Of a DNA stretch of 64,000 bases, positions 34,915-42,416 are shown piece by piece; the stretch's first letter is position 1, and each line of letters starts with the position of its first letter. The notes under the pieces are model-generated. The model was not told the origin of the DNA. It saw nothing but the letters and a program-made list of their open reading frames with translations, and searched no databases. Origin of the DNA: Streptomyces sp. SID8352 (GTDB taxonomy: Bacteria > Actinomycetota > Actinomycetes > Streptomycetales > Streptomycetaceae). Where the stretch lies: the NCBI RefSeq assembly GCF_009862265.1, contig NZ_WWGX01000043.1, positions 122,277-186,276 of the forward strand. Reading direction: 5' to 3'. The translations under genes and the position numbers were made by a program.

Positions 34915-35518
34915 TCTCGGGTCCGCGGTCCGCGGTCCGTCGGTGGCCGGGCGGCATCTCCGCGGTGATGCCCGGCCCGAGGCCGGCCGGCGCTCCGCGG
35001 GCCCGGGCCGACGGCACCGCCCCCGTCGAGGAGCCGGCGCGGCGAGTCCGGGGACGGAGGCGCCGGCGGTGTCGCCGTACTCGGTGAGCGTCGCCCGGCC
35101 GCACCGGAGGGCGCCCGGATCGGCCCCGAGGAAGGCTGCCGGATCGCCCGGGATCCTCGGCCCGCCCGCGTGGACGACGGAGAGTCCGGGTCGCTCGTGT
35201 CCCGACCGAGCCGTCCGGCCGGCTCCGCGAGGGCCGGCGCGAGCGGCTCCGCGGTCGTCGGCGCCCATCTGTACGGCAGGAAGCGGAACCCGGTCGCCCC
35301 GGCCTCGTGGAGCCGGCCGGTCCTCGAAGCCGGGGGACCGGGATCTCCCCGACGGACCGCACGAGGTGCCGGGTGCGGCCCCCGTGTCCGCGGTCAGCCC
35401 CGGGAACAGGGGGAGTCGGGGGCGACCGGCGTGACGTTCCGGTGCCGGCGCGAGCGTCTCCTCCATCGTGGTCGCGCACTCCGGCACGGAACCCGGGGGG
35501 TCTGCGCAACGTCGCCAT
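34915..35518 (-). pseudogene. rppA: Decayed rppA (type III polyketide synthase, 1,3,6,8-tetrahydroxynaphthalene synthase)
   Basis: Read over several frames on the minus strand, the region rebuilds both ends of RppA. N-terminal part: MATL-RRP at 35518, then in another frame VPECATTMEETLA and HAGRPRLPLF, GLTADTG, then in a third frame RTRHLVRSVGEI, then PGFEDR, RLHEAG and RVPLPAVQ. C-terminal part: VVHAGGPRI, RATLTEYGD, RRLLDGGGA, GLGPGITAEM. These match RppA in order. About 170-180 central residues, including the active-site Cys region, are missing, and at least four frameshifts are needed. It ends just before the intact P450. The match is from remembered family sequence, not an alignment. Confidence 0.85.
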
Positions 35519-35748
35519 GAGCCGTGCCTGCTTTCGCCTCGCGGAAGGCCCTGCGCCCACCGGCGGGAGGGTCGCTCACCTCGTCCGGAGGTGTCCCCCC
35601 ACGATCACCCGGCCGGACGGCGATCTCTCGTCGGGATACTCCGTACCGGGGAGCGCGAGCGGGTCCCTGCGGCGCGGACCGCGCGCCCGGCGGACGGGAG
35701 GGGGCCGCGCCGGCCCGGCACGGCGCGGGGCGCGCGGCACGGCACCGG

Positions 35749-35985
35749 TCAGGAGGACTGGCCGCTGCTGTGGGCGATGCAGGCCACGTCGATCCGGTCG
35801 GCCAGCTTGGCCAGCTCGATGGTCAGGGCCGCGACGGTGTCCTCGTCCAGACCCTCGTCACCGGCCTCCACCAGCCGCAGCCACCGGCCGCCGACCGTGC
35901 GCAGCAGCTTGCTCACATCGGCCGCGGACACCCGCAGGGTGCCGCGGTGGTCGACGATCAGAGGCAGGGTCACTTCGCGCGTCAC
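35749..35985 (-). CDS. Conserved small Streptomyces protein (possibly DUF6213)
   Basis: A 78-residue soluble protein starting VTREVTLPLIVDHRGTL and continuing with VSAADVSKLLRTVGGRW and DTVAALTIELAKLADRIDVAC. It is well conserved in Streptomyces as I recall and may be the DUF6213 family; no function is known. The GTG at 35985 gives the usual family start, although a GTG at 36009 (86 residues) has a somewhat better purine-rich upstream region. No signal peptide or membrane segment is seen. Confidence 0.75.
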   Translation of the reverse strand: MTREVTLPLIVDHRGTLRVSAADVSKLLRTVGGRWLRLVEAGDEGLDEDTVAALTIELAKLADRIDVACIAHSSGQSS

Positions 35986-36012
35986 AGGAAGGGATCGTAG
36001 ACCCGCCACCCC

Positions 36013-37398
36013 CTACGCCCCGTGCCATACGGTGGTGATGTTGCAGAACTCCCGGATTCCGTGCCCGGACAGCTCACGCCCGTAGCCCGACCGCTTGACC
36101 CCGCCGAACGGGAACGCCGGATGGGACGCGGTCATCCCGTTCACATAAACGCCGCCCGCCTCCAGGTCCCGCACGAAGCGCTCCACATCGGCCTCGTCAC
36201 GGGTCCACACGTTCGAACTGAGCCCGAAGTCGGAGTCGTTGGCGATCAGCACCGCCTCGTCCAGGTCGGCCGCCCGGTACAACGTGGCGACCGGCCCGAA
36301 CGCCTCCTCGCGGTGGATCCGCATCTCCCGGGTGATGTCCGCCAGCACCGTCGGCGGGTAGTACCAGCCCGGCCCGTCGGGGCGCCCGCCGCCGCACAGG
36401 ACGGCCGCGCCGCCGCGCACCGCGTCCTCGACCAGCTCCGCCAGATCCGTCACCCCCTGCTCGCTGGAGAGCGGTCCGACGTCCGTCCCCTCGTCCATCG
36501 GATCACCCACCCGCAGCGCCCGCATGCCCTCGGTGAAGCGCTCCGCGAACGCGTCGTACACCTCGGTGTGCACGATGAACCGCTTGGCGGCGATGCAGGA
36601 CTGCCCCGCGTTCTGCACCCGGGCGGTCACCGCCACCCGCGCGGCCCGGTCGAGGTCGGCCGAGGGCATCACCACGAACGGGTCGCTGCCGCCCAGCTCC
36701 AGCACCGTCTTCTTGATCATCTCTCCTGCGGTGGAGGCGACCGCCCGCCCGGCGGGCTCACTGCCGGTGAGGGTGGCCGCCCGCACGCGCTCGTCGCGCA
36801 GGACGGCGTCGACCGCGGCCGAGCCGATCAGCAGGGTCTGGAAGCAGCCCTCGGGAAAACCCGCCCGGTGGAACAGGTCCTCCAGGTACAGAGCGGTCTC
36901 CGGCACGTTCGAGGCGTGTTTGAGCAGTCCGACGTTGCCCGCCATCAGCGCCGGGGCGGCGAACCGGATCACCTGCCAGAGCGGGAAGTTCCACGGCATC
37001 ACGGCGAGCACCGGGCCCAGCGGCCGATAGCGGACCAGGGCCCGGGAGGCGCCCGAGTCCGCCACGTCCGCGGCCCCGGGCTCCTCGTCCGCGAGCAGAC
37101 CGGCCGCCCGGTCGGCGTACCAGCGCATCGCCTTGGCGCACTTGGCGGCCTCCGCGCGGGCCTGGACGACGGGCTTGCCCATCTCCGTGGTGATGACCCG
37201 GCCGATCGTGTCCCGGTCCTCGTCCAGCAGGTCGGCGGCGCGGCGCATCAGCCGGGCACGCTCGTCGAAACCCGTGGTCCGGTACGTGCGGAAGGTGGCC
37301 TCGGCGAGCCGGAGCCGCCGTTCGATCTCCTCCTCGCCCATGGCCTCGTAGGTCCGAAGCGTGTCGCCGGTCGCCGGGTTCACCGTCGCGATGGGCAT
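36013..37398 (-). CDS. NAD(P)-dependent aldehyde dehydrogenase (succinate-semialdehyde type)
   Basis: A 461-residue aldehyde dehydrogenase most like bacterial succinate-semialdehyde dehydrogenases (GabD/Sad group), oxidising a semialdehyde to the acid. It shows VMPWNFPLWQVIRF in the cofactor domain, the general base in VLELGGSDPFVV, the nucleophile in NAGQSCIAAKRF and the late PFGGVKRSGYGREL motif. It opens with MPIATVNPATGDTLRTY, and the ATG at 37398 follows GGGAGGAC. No gabT aminotransferase is adjacent, so the physiological aldehyde is not certain. Confidence 0.9.
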   Translation of the reverse strand: MPIATVNPATGDTLRTYEAMGEEEIERRLRLAEATFRTYRTTGFDERARLMRRAADLLDEDRDTIGRVITTEMGKPVVQARAEAAKCAKAMRWYADRAAGLLADEEPGAADVADSGASRALVRYRPLGPVLAVMPWNFPLWQVIRFAAPALMAGNVGLLKHASNVPETALYLEDLFHRAGFPEGCFQTLLIGSAAVDAVLRDERVRAATLTGSEPAGRAVASTAGEMIKKTVLELGGSDPFVVMPSADLDRAARVAVTARVQNAGQSCIAAKRFIVHTEVYDAFAERFTEGMRALRVGDPMDEGTDVGPLSSEQGVTDLAELVEDAVRGGAAVLCGGGRPDGPGWYYPPTVLADITREMRIHREEAFGPVATLYRAADLDEAVLIANDSDFGLSSNVWTRDEADVERFVRDLEAGGVYVNGMTASHPAFPFGGVKRSGYGRELSGHGIREFCNITTVWHGA

Positions 37399-37478
37399 GG
37401 CCGTCCTCCCTGGGTGCGCGTGTGTGACTCGACCCTGCCCCGCGGCGCGGCGCACCGCGACGCGGACGGGTCGCCTCG

Positions 37479-37940
37479 TCACCGGGACGAGTGCTCAGCC
37501 AGCCGGTCGAGAAACGCGGACTGCGCCCCGACGATCACCTCGCGGGCCCGTTCCAGCCCGAACCACGCCACCCGGTCCAGCTCCGGGAACTCCGCCGTCC
37601 GGCCCGACCGGGGCGGCCACTCCATGCGGAACGTCCCGGGGACGACGGCGGCCGGGTCCAGATCCGCCTCCACCGCCCAGGCCGTGACGATCTTGCCGCC
37701 CGCCTGCCGGACCTCCCCGAGCGGCACGGCGGGCCCCTCGGGCGGCGGCAGCCCCAGCTCCTCGGCGAACTCGCGCCGGGCCGCGTCCCAGGGGCTCTCC
37801 CCGCCCTCGTACTCTCCCTTGGGGAGGGTCCAGGAACCTGCGTCGCGGCGGGCGTGGAAGGGGCCGCCCATGTGGCCGAGCAGGACCTCGGTGCCCTCCC
37901 GGCCCGCCCGGTGCAGCAGCAGCCCCGCGCTCCGCCTCAC
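37479..37940 (-). CDS. NUDIX hydrolase
   Basis: A 153-residue pyrophosphatase of the NUDIX family. The box is complete: a Gly in KGEYEGGESPWDAAR followed by REFAEELGL (about residues 45-67). It resembles MutT-like proteins acting on oxidised nucleotides or other nucleoside diphosphate derivatives. Its GTG overlaps the ligase stop as GTGA, so it is translated with the DNA ligase. This coupling suggests a repair or nucleotide-sanitising role; the substrate is not readable from sequence. Confidence 0.9.
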   Translation of the reverse strand: MRRSAGLLLHRAGREGTEVLLGHMGGPFHARRDAGSWTLPKGEYEGGESPWDAARREFAEELGLPPPEGPAVPLGEVRQAGGKIVTAWAVEADLDPAAVVPGTFRMEWPPRSGRTAEFPELDRVAWFGLERAREVIVGAQSAFLDRLAEHSSR

Positions 37941-39475
37941 GGCGCGGCCCCGGGGTGGGCGGCGAGCAGCGCCTCCACCGTGTCCGCCTCCTCGGGGCGC
38001 TTGTCCTCCCGGTAGCGCAGGACGCGGGCGAAGCGGAGGGTGACGCCGGCCGGGTAGCGGGTGGAACGCTGGAGGCCGTCGTAGGCGATCTCGACGACGA
38101 GTCCGGGCCGGACGGTGACCCCCCAGGGGTGCTCCGCCACGGCCAGCTCCCGCAGCCGCCCGGTCTGCCAGGCCAGCAGGGCGTCCGTCATCCCCTTGAA
38201 CGTCTTGCCCAGCATCACGAAGGAGCCGTCGGCCGCGCGGGCGCCCAGATGCAGGTTGGAGAGCAGGCCGGTGCGGCGGCCGTGCCCCCACTCGGCGGCC
38301 AGCACCACCAGGTCGAGGGTGTGCACGGGCTTGACCTTCAGCCAGGAAGCGCCGCGCCGCCCCGCGCTGTACGGGGCGTCCAGGGCCTTGACGACGACGC
38401 CCTCGTGGCCGCGCTCCAGTGCCCCGGCGAGGAACCGCTCCCCGGCGGGCGCTCCGTCCGGCCCCCGAACCACCGCGCGGCGCACCCGGGCGGCCTCCGG
38501 CACCAGCCGGGCCAGCTCCGCGTGCCGCTCCGACAGCGGCAGGTCCAGCAGGTCGCGGCCGTCGACGGCGAGGGCGTCGAAGAACACCGCGGAGACCGGC
38601 ACCGCTCGCGCCGCCGTGGCCACGTCGGCACGGGAGCCGACGCGTCCGGCGGTCTCCTGGAAGGAGCGGGGCCGCCCACCGGCGGTCAGCGAGATCACCT
38701 CGCCGTCCAGGACGAACCGCTCACCGGCAAACGACCGGGCCGTCGCGGCGACCTCCGGGAGCCGGTCCGTGATGTCGTCCAGGGTCCGGGTGTACACGCC
38801 CACGTCCCCGCCGTCGCGGTGCACCTGGACGCGGATGCCGTCGAGCTTCTCCTCGACCGCGCAGCCGCCCAGCCGCTCCACCGCCTCCGTGACCGAGGAC
38901 GCGCCGCGCGCCAGCATCGGCAGCACCGGGCGGCCCACGGTGAGCCGGAACCGGTCCAGGGCCCCTGGGCCGTCGGCGAGCAGCGCCCCGGCCACCGCGG
39001 GCAGCGAACCCGCGAGCATCACCGCGCGCCGGACCCCCTCCGGGGGTGCCCCGGTGGCCAGCGCCAGGCCCTCGACGGCCACCGCCTCCAGGGCGCCCTG
39101 GCGGACCTCACCGGTGAGCAGGCCGCGCAGGAAGCGCTGCTCCTCCGCGGTCGCCGCGCCCATCAGCTCCTCGACCAGCCGGGCCCGCCCGGTCTGCGAA
39201 CCGGGCCCCGACACCCCGGCGAGCCGGGACAGCAGGGCGTCCACCGCGCGCACCGTCAGCGACGGCCCGGCGGCGGGCTCCACCGGCCGCGCCAGCGCCT
39301 TCCATCCGACGCCGATGCGGCCCTGGGGGAGGCGACCCGCCAGATACGGGATGACGACGGGCACGTCCTCGGGGTCCGCCTCCCGGAACAGCTCCGCGAG
39401 CAGCGCGGTCTTGCGCGACCGGGCCGACACCGCGCCGACCTCCCGCGACACCTCGGCCACCCGGGCGAACAGCAT
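37937..39475 (-). CDS. ATP-dependent DNA ligase
   Basis: A 512-residue ATP-dependent DNA ligase with three parts: an N-terminal DNA-binding domain (about 1-195), an adenylation domain with the nucleotidyl Lys210 in EEKLDGIRVQ, and an OB domain with the late motif SWLKVKPVHTLD. Other motifs are VLDGEVISL and GHEGVVVKALD. It resembles the archaeal-type ligases (LigB group) that Streptomyces has beside its NAD-dependent LigA. The ATG at 39475 (MLFARVAEVSREVG) is used; there is little ribosome site. A pentanucleotide repeat begins 46 bp upstream and may affect its promoter. Confidence 0.92.
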   Translation of the reverse strand: MLFARVAEVSREVGAVSARSRKTALLAELFREADPEDVPVVIPYLAGRLPQGRIGVGWKALARPVEPAAGPSLTVRAVDALLSRLAGVSGPGSQTGRARLVEELMGAATAEEQRFLRGLLTGEVRQGALEAVAVEGLALATGAPPEGVRRAVMLAGSLPAVAGALLADGPGALDRFRLTVGRPVLPMLARGASSVTEAVERLGGCAVEEKLDGIRVQVHRDGGDVGVYTRTLDDITDRLPEVAATARSFAGERFVLDGEVISLTAGGRPRSFQETAGRVGSRADVATAARAVPVSAVFFDALAVDGRDLLDLPLSERHAELARLVPEAARVRRAVVRGPDGAPAGERFLAGALERGHEGVVVKALDAPYSAGRRGASWLKVKPVHTLDLVVLAAEWGHGRRTGLLSNLHLGARAADGSFVMLGKTFKGMTDALLAWQTGRLRELAVAEHPWGVTVRPGLVVEIAYDGLQRSTRYPAGVTLRFARVLRYREDKRPEEADTVEALLAAHPGAAP

Positions 39476-39520
39476 GCCCCCATGGTGCACCGGTCCCGCC
39501 GGGTCCACATCCCCGCCGGT

Positions 39521-39617
39521 GCGGTGCGGTGCGGTGCGGTGCGGTGCGGTGCGGTGTGCGGTGCGGTGCGGTGCGGTGCGGTGTGCGGTGCGGTGCGGTG
39601 CGGTGCGGTGATGCGGT
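39521..39617. repeat. Pentanucleotide repeat (GCGGT)n upstream of the DNA ligase gene
   Basis: Eighteen GCGGT units in blocks of 7, 5, 5 and 1, separated by GT, GT and GAT. The tract lies between the divergent ligase (start 39475) and XRE-cupin (start 39818) genes, within the expected ligase promoter and leader. Imperfect GCCGTGC/GCGGTGC words continue to about 39650. Confidence 0.95.
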
Positions 39618-39817
39618 GTGCCGTGCCGCGCGGTGCTGTGCCGTGCGGTGCGCGCGGCGCCGGGGCGGGGCCCGGACGGGGCAGGCGGGTCCCCGGGCGG
39701 GCGACGCGGTGCGGGCCGGTGCCGGGGTGGCACGGCCGGGCGGTGATGGCCGCGGGTCGCCGCCGGTCCGGGGTTCCGGGGTGACGGGCGTCCCCGCCGG
39801 TTCCGCACAATGGGGTC

Positions 39818-40408
39818 ATGACCGCAGACGACGTCCTCGCCCGGGTCGGCCCCCGGCTCCGGCAGCTCCGCAAGGAGCGCGAGATCACCCTCGCCGCCCT
39901 GTCCGAGGCGACCGGGATCTCGGTCAGCACCCTGTCCCGGCTCGAGTCCGGGCTGCGCAAACCGACCCTGGAACTGCTGCTGCCCCTCGCCGGGGCCCAT
40001 CAGGTGCCCCTGGACGAGCTGGTCGGCGCGCCGCCGGTCGGCGATCCCCGGGTGCGCGCCGAACCGGTCGTGCGCGAGGGGCGCACCCACTGGCCGCTCA
40101 CCCGCCAGCCCGGCGGCCTCCAGGCGTTCAAGGTGCTGGAGCCCCGCCGCTCCCGTGAACCGGACCCGCGCAGCCACGAGGGCTACGAGTGGCTGTACGT
40201 GCTCTCCGGACGGCTGCGGCTGGTCCTCGGCGAGCACGACGTGGTGCTGGGCGCGGGCGAGGCCGCCGAGTTCGACACCCGGGTCCCGCACTGGTTCGGG
40301 TCGACGGGGGAGGGGCCGGTGGAGTTCCTCAGCCTGTTCGGCCCGCAGGGCGAGCGGATGCACATCCGCGCCAGACCCGCCCGTCCCGAGGGCACCGCCG
40401 GTCAGTGA
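39818..40408 (+). CDS. XRE-family regulator with cupin sensor domain
   Basis: A 196-residue regulator. An N-terminal XRE helix-turn-helix (about 10-68, TLAALSEATGISVSTLSRLESG) is joined to a cupin_2 beta-barrel (about 105-185, with EGYEWLYVLSGRLRLVLG and VPHWFGSTG, whose His and Glu could bind a metal). Such proteins respond to small ligands and usually control nearby metabolic genes. It is divergent from the ligase gene; the downstream 513 bp holds no gene, so the target is unknown. Confidence 0.9.
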   Translation: MTADDVLARVGPRLRQLRKEREITLAALSEATGISVSTLSRLESGLRKPTLELLLPLAGAHQVPLDELVGAPPVGDPRVRAEPVVREGRTHWPLTRQPGGLQAFKVLEPRRSREPDPRSHEGYEWLYVLSGRLRLVLGEHDVVLGAGEAAEFDTRVPHWFGSTGEGPVEFLSLFGPQGERMHIRARPARPEGTAGQ

Positions 40409-40921
40409 CGGTCCCGGGGCGGACCGGCGGCGGAAGGGGGCGTGCGGGGCGGACCCGGGCGGGCCGACCGGGGCCGGCCGTCGGGCCGGGGCGCGGTGGG
40501 GTTCTCCCCGGAGCCGGAGCCGGAGCCGGAGCCGGGGCCGGGACGCCGACGCGGGCGCCGTGTCCGGGCGGGGCGGCGACCGGCGTGCCGCCCCTGGGGC
40601 GGTCGGCCGGCCTGCCACGGGCGGGAGCGGGTCCGGCGCATGGCCGGGACCCGGCGGCGAAGAGCGGCGCATCGCGAACTCTCCCCAACACCAGTCTTCC
40701 GCAAGGGAGTTGCGCCCACGGGTGAGCGCCCGCCGTCGCCGCACGGGCCGGGTCCCAAGGCCCCGCCGCCGTGCCCGGCCCGTGCGGGAGCCGTTCACGG
40801 GCGGGTGAGCGGCGCCGGACACCACACGTTCGGCGGACAGGTCATCCGCCCGGACGAACCCTCCGCTGGGCCACACTTGCCGCCGAACGCCGCGAAGCGG
40901 ACGTGGTGAAGGAGGCGGACG
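40409..40921. other. 513-bp gap with a 6-bp repeat, no gene seen
   Basis: No coding region is supported. Four exact CGGAGC units and one variant lie at 40509-40538. The last 150 bp before the small membrane gene become less GC-rich and probably hold its promoter. Confidence 0.55.
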
Positions 40922-41116
40922 ATGGCCATTTCCATCTCTGTGGTGCTGTTGCTGTTCATCTTCGCGGTGATCTTCCTGCGCAACGGCGGGCTGAAGATCT
41001 CGCACGCGCTGGTCTGCCTGCTGCTCGGCTTCTATCTGGCGAGTTCCAGCATGGCCCCCACCATCAGCAGCGGCCTGGCGGCGACGGCGGACATCGTCAG
41101 CAGCCTGAGACCGTGA
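40922..41116 (+). CDS. Small conserved hydrophobic membrane protein
   Basis: A 64-residue protein with two membrane helices: SISVVLLLFIFAVIFL (about 3-18) and a second at about 27-45 (HALVCLLLGFYLASSS), followed by a short Ser/Ala tail. AAGGAGG lies 6 bases before the ATG. I recall similar short proteins in many Streptomyces genomes, without known function. It stands alone, convergent with the DUF779 gene. Confidence 0.8.
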   Translation: MAISISVVLLLFIFAVIFLRNGGLKISHALVCLLLGFYLASSSMAPTISSGLAATADIVSSLRP

Positions 41117-41128
41117 CACGGGGCGTCG

Positions 41129-41587
41129 TCAGGCGCCGACGAGCCGGGAGCGGATGAGGAAGCGGACCCCTTCGGGGGCCTCCAGGGAGAAGCCGCTGCC
41201 CCGGCCAGGCACCACGTCCACGGTCAGTGCGGTGTGGCTCCACACCGCGAACTGGGCACGGGACATCCAGAACGGCACGGGCTCGGCCACGCCCTCCACC
41301 GCCAGCTCAGCCAGCAGCACGTCCGCGGCGCCGGTACGGAACTCACCGGCCGGAAAGCACATGGGGGCGCTGCCGTCGCAGCATCCCCCGGACTGGTGGA
41401 ACATCAGCGGACCGTGTTCCGAGCGCAGTCGGCGCAGCAGCCCGGCGGCCTCCGGGGTGAGCGCGACACGCGCGGTGTCGCCGGACGTCCCCGGGGCCCT
41501 GGACGGACCGGGTGCCTCGGGAGCCTCCGACGGGCGGGGTGTCTCGGGTGTGGGGGGTGTCTCGGGGATGTGGGGCATGCGGTGCAT
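41129..41587 (-). CDS. DUF779 protein
   Basis: A 152-residue protein with a DUF779 domain after a Pro/Glu/Thr-rich N-terminal tail of about 38 residues. Hallmarks are MFHQSGGCCDGSAPMCFP (about 60-77) and DVVPGRGSGFSLEAPEGVRFLIRSRL near the end, with three conserved Cys. DUF779 genes usually accompany exaC-type acetaldehyde dehydrogenases, but none is adjacent; the nearest aldehyde dehydrogenase is 4 kb away and of another type. An ATG three codons later (41578) is an equal start candidate. Confidence 0.85.
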   Translation of the reverse strand: MHRMPHIPETPPTPETPRPSEAPEAPGPSRAPGTSGDTARVALTPEAAGLLRRLRSEHGPLMFHQSGGCCDGSAPMCFPAGEFRTGAADVLLAELAVEGVAEPVPFWMSRAQFAVWSHTALTVDVVPGRGSGFSLEAPEGVRFLIRSRLVGA

Positions 41588-41694
41588 GCCACCACGGGGG
41601 ACGTTGCGACGGCGTTGCGGTCCCGGTGGTGCCGACGGCCCCGGCGGTACTGGTGGCCCGAGGTGGTCGGCGCGGGCCGCGGGCGGCCGTCGGA

Positions 41695-42078
41695 TCAGCG
41701 GACGCCGTCGCGGCGCAGGACGGTGACGCGGCCGTAGTTGCAGCCGGACGGGGTGTCGGTGGGCGGGTAGGTCAGATGGGCCTTGAGCGCGACGCTCGTC
41801 AGGCTGAGCAGCAGGTCTATGTCGGTTCCGCAGTCCAGGTGCACGGTCGCCCACGGGGAGTCCGGCACCAGGCGTATCGCGCTGGAGCCCCCGAGGTCGT
41901 AGTGGAAGCGTTGGATGGCCCGCCGGGTGAGATGGAGGTCCACATCCCGGTCCGAGTGGAAGTGGACGATGTCGTCGCGGACGGAGCGGAGAGCCCGCCC
42001 CGTCCCGCAGCTGGCCCGGCTCGTGGTGAGGTCGGGCCAGGCCTGCAGCCGCTCCAGGGCGTGCTGAGCCAGAGTCAT
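41695..42078 (-). CDS. DUF5519 (so-called luciferase family) protein
   Basis: A 127-residue soluble protein resembling the DUF5519 family, often labelled luciferase family protein. It shows TTSRASCGTGRALRSV, DDIVHFHSDRDVDLHLT and VTVHLDC-like segments typical of that group, rich in His and Asp. No light-emitting role is implied, and no function is known. It starts MTLAQHALERLQAWPDL at 42078 and lies alone on the minus strand after the SWIM operon terminator. Confidence 0.8.
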   Translation of the reverse strand: MTLAQHALERLQAWPDLTTSRASCGTGRALRSVRDDIVHFHSDRDVDLHLTRRAIQRFHYDLGGSSAIRLVPDSPWATVHLDCGTDIDLLLSLTSVALKAHLTYPPTDTPSGCNYGRVTVLRRDGVR

Positions 42079-42416
42079 GCCCCCATCGTGGCCGGATCAC
42101 CGCCCGGCAACCAGGGGTTGAGCGATTCGTAACCGGCATGTGAGGCCGGACGCCCCGCGCCCCCTCCGGCGGAGGCCGGAGGGGGCGCCGCGCGGAGGCC
42201 GCGCCGCGCCCCTCCCGGGGCCCCGGCGCCAGCGGGCCGAGGGCCCCGCGGAAGCCGTCGCCCGCGGGGGCCGGGGCGAACCGGGACGCGGCGGAAGCCC
42301 CGGGCGTCGAGGCGAACCGGGACGCGGCGGTGGGGCCCGTACGTCCCGCTGTCGGCCCGCGGGACGGCCCGGTGGTCCGCGACGCGGGCCCCGACGCGGC
42401 CTGTCGCCCCCGCCCG
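42079..42416. other. 338-bp gap, terminator only
   Basis: Between the SWIM protein 3' end and the DUF5519 start. Apart from the hairpin at 42157-42188 it is GC-rich without a supported gene. Confidence 0.55.
42157..42188. terminator. Strong hairpin after the MoxR/vWA operon
   Basis: Perfect 14-bp arms GCGCCCCCTCCGGC and GCCGGAGGGGGCGC around a GGAG loop. On the minus strand it lies about 230 bp past the last gene of the SWIM operon and before DUF5519. No T-tract follows. Confidence 0.7.

Noticed and set aside
34894..35487. Open frame of 197 codons on the minus strand upstream of the P450
   Set aside because: It is only one of several frames through the decayed rppA; it has no complete domain and needs frameshifts to match RppA, so it is a pseudogene and not a gene.
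34898..35560. Extension of the P450 frame to 625 codons
   Set aside because: The added part contains an rppA fragment (RTRHLVRSVGEI) and no P450 sequence. The ATG at 34897 matches the known CYP158A start.
37937..41119. 1,060-codon extension of the DNA ligase frame
   Set aside because: The upstream part crosses the repeat tract and the antisense of the XRE-cupin gene; the ligase N-terminal domain begins at 39475.
41695..42078. Bacterial luciferase
   Set aside because: The label comes from the family name only; the protein is 127 residues and has no flavin monooxygenase fold.
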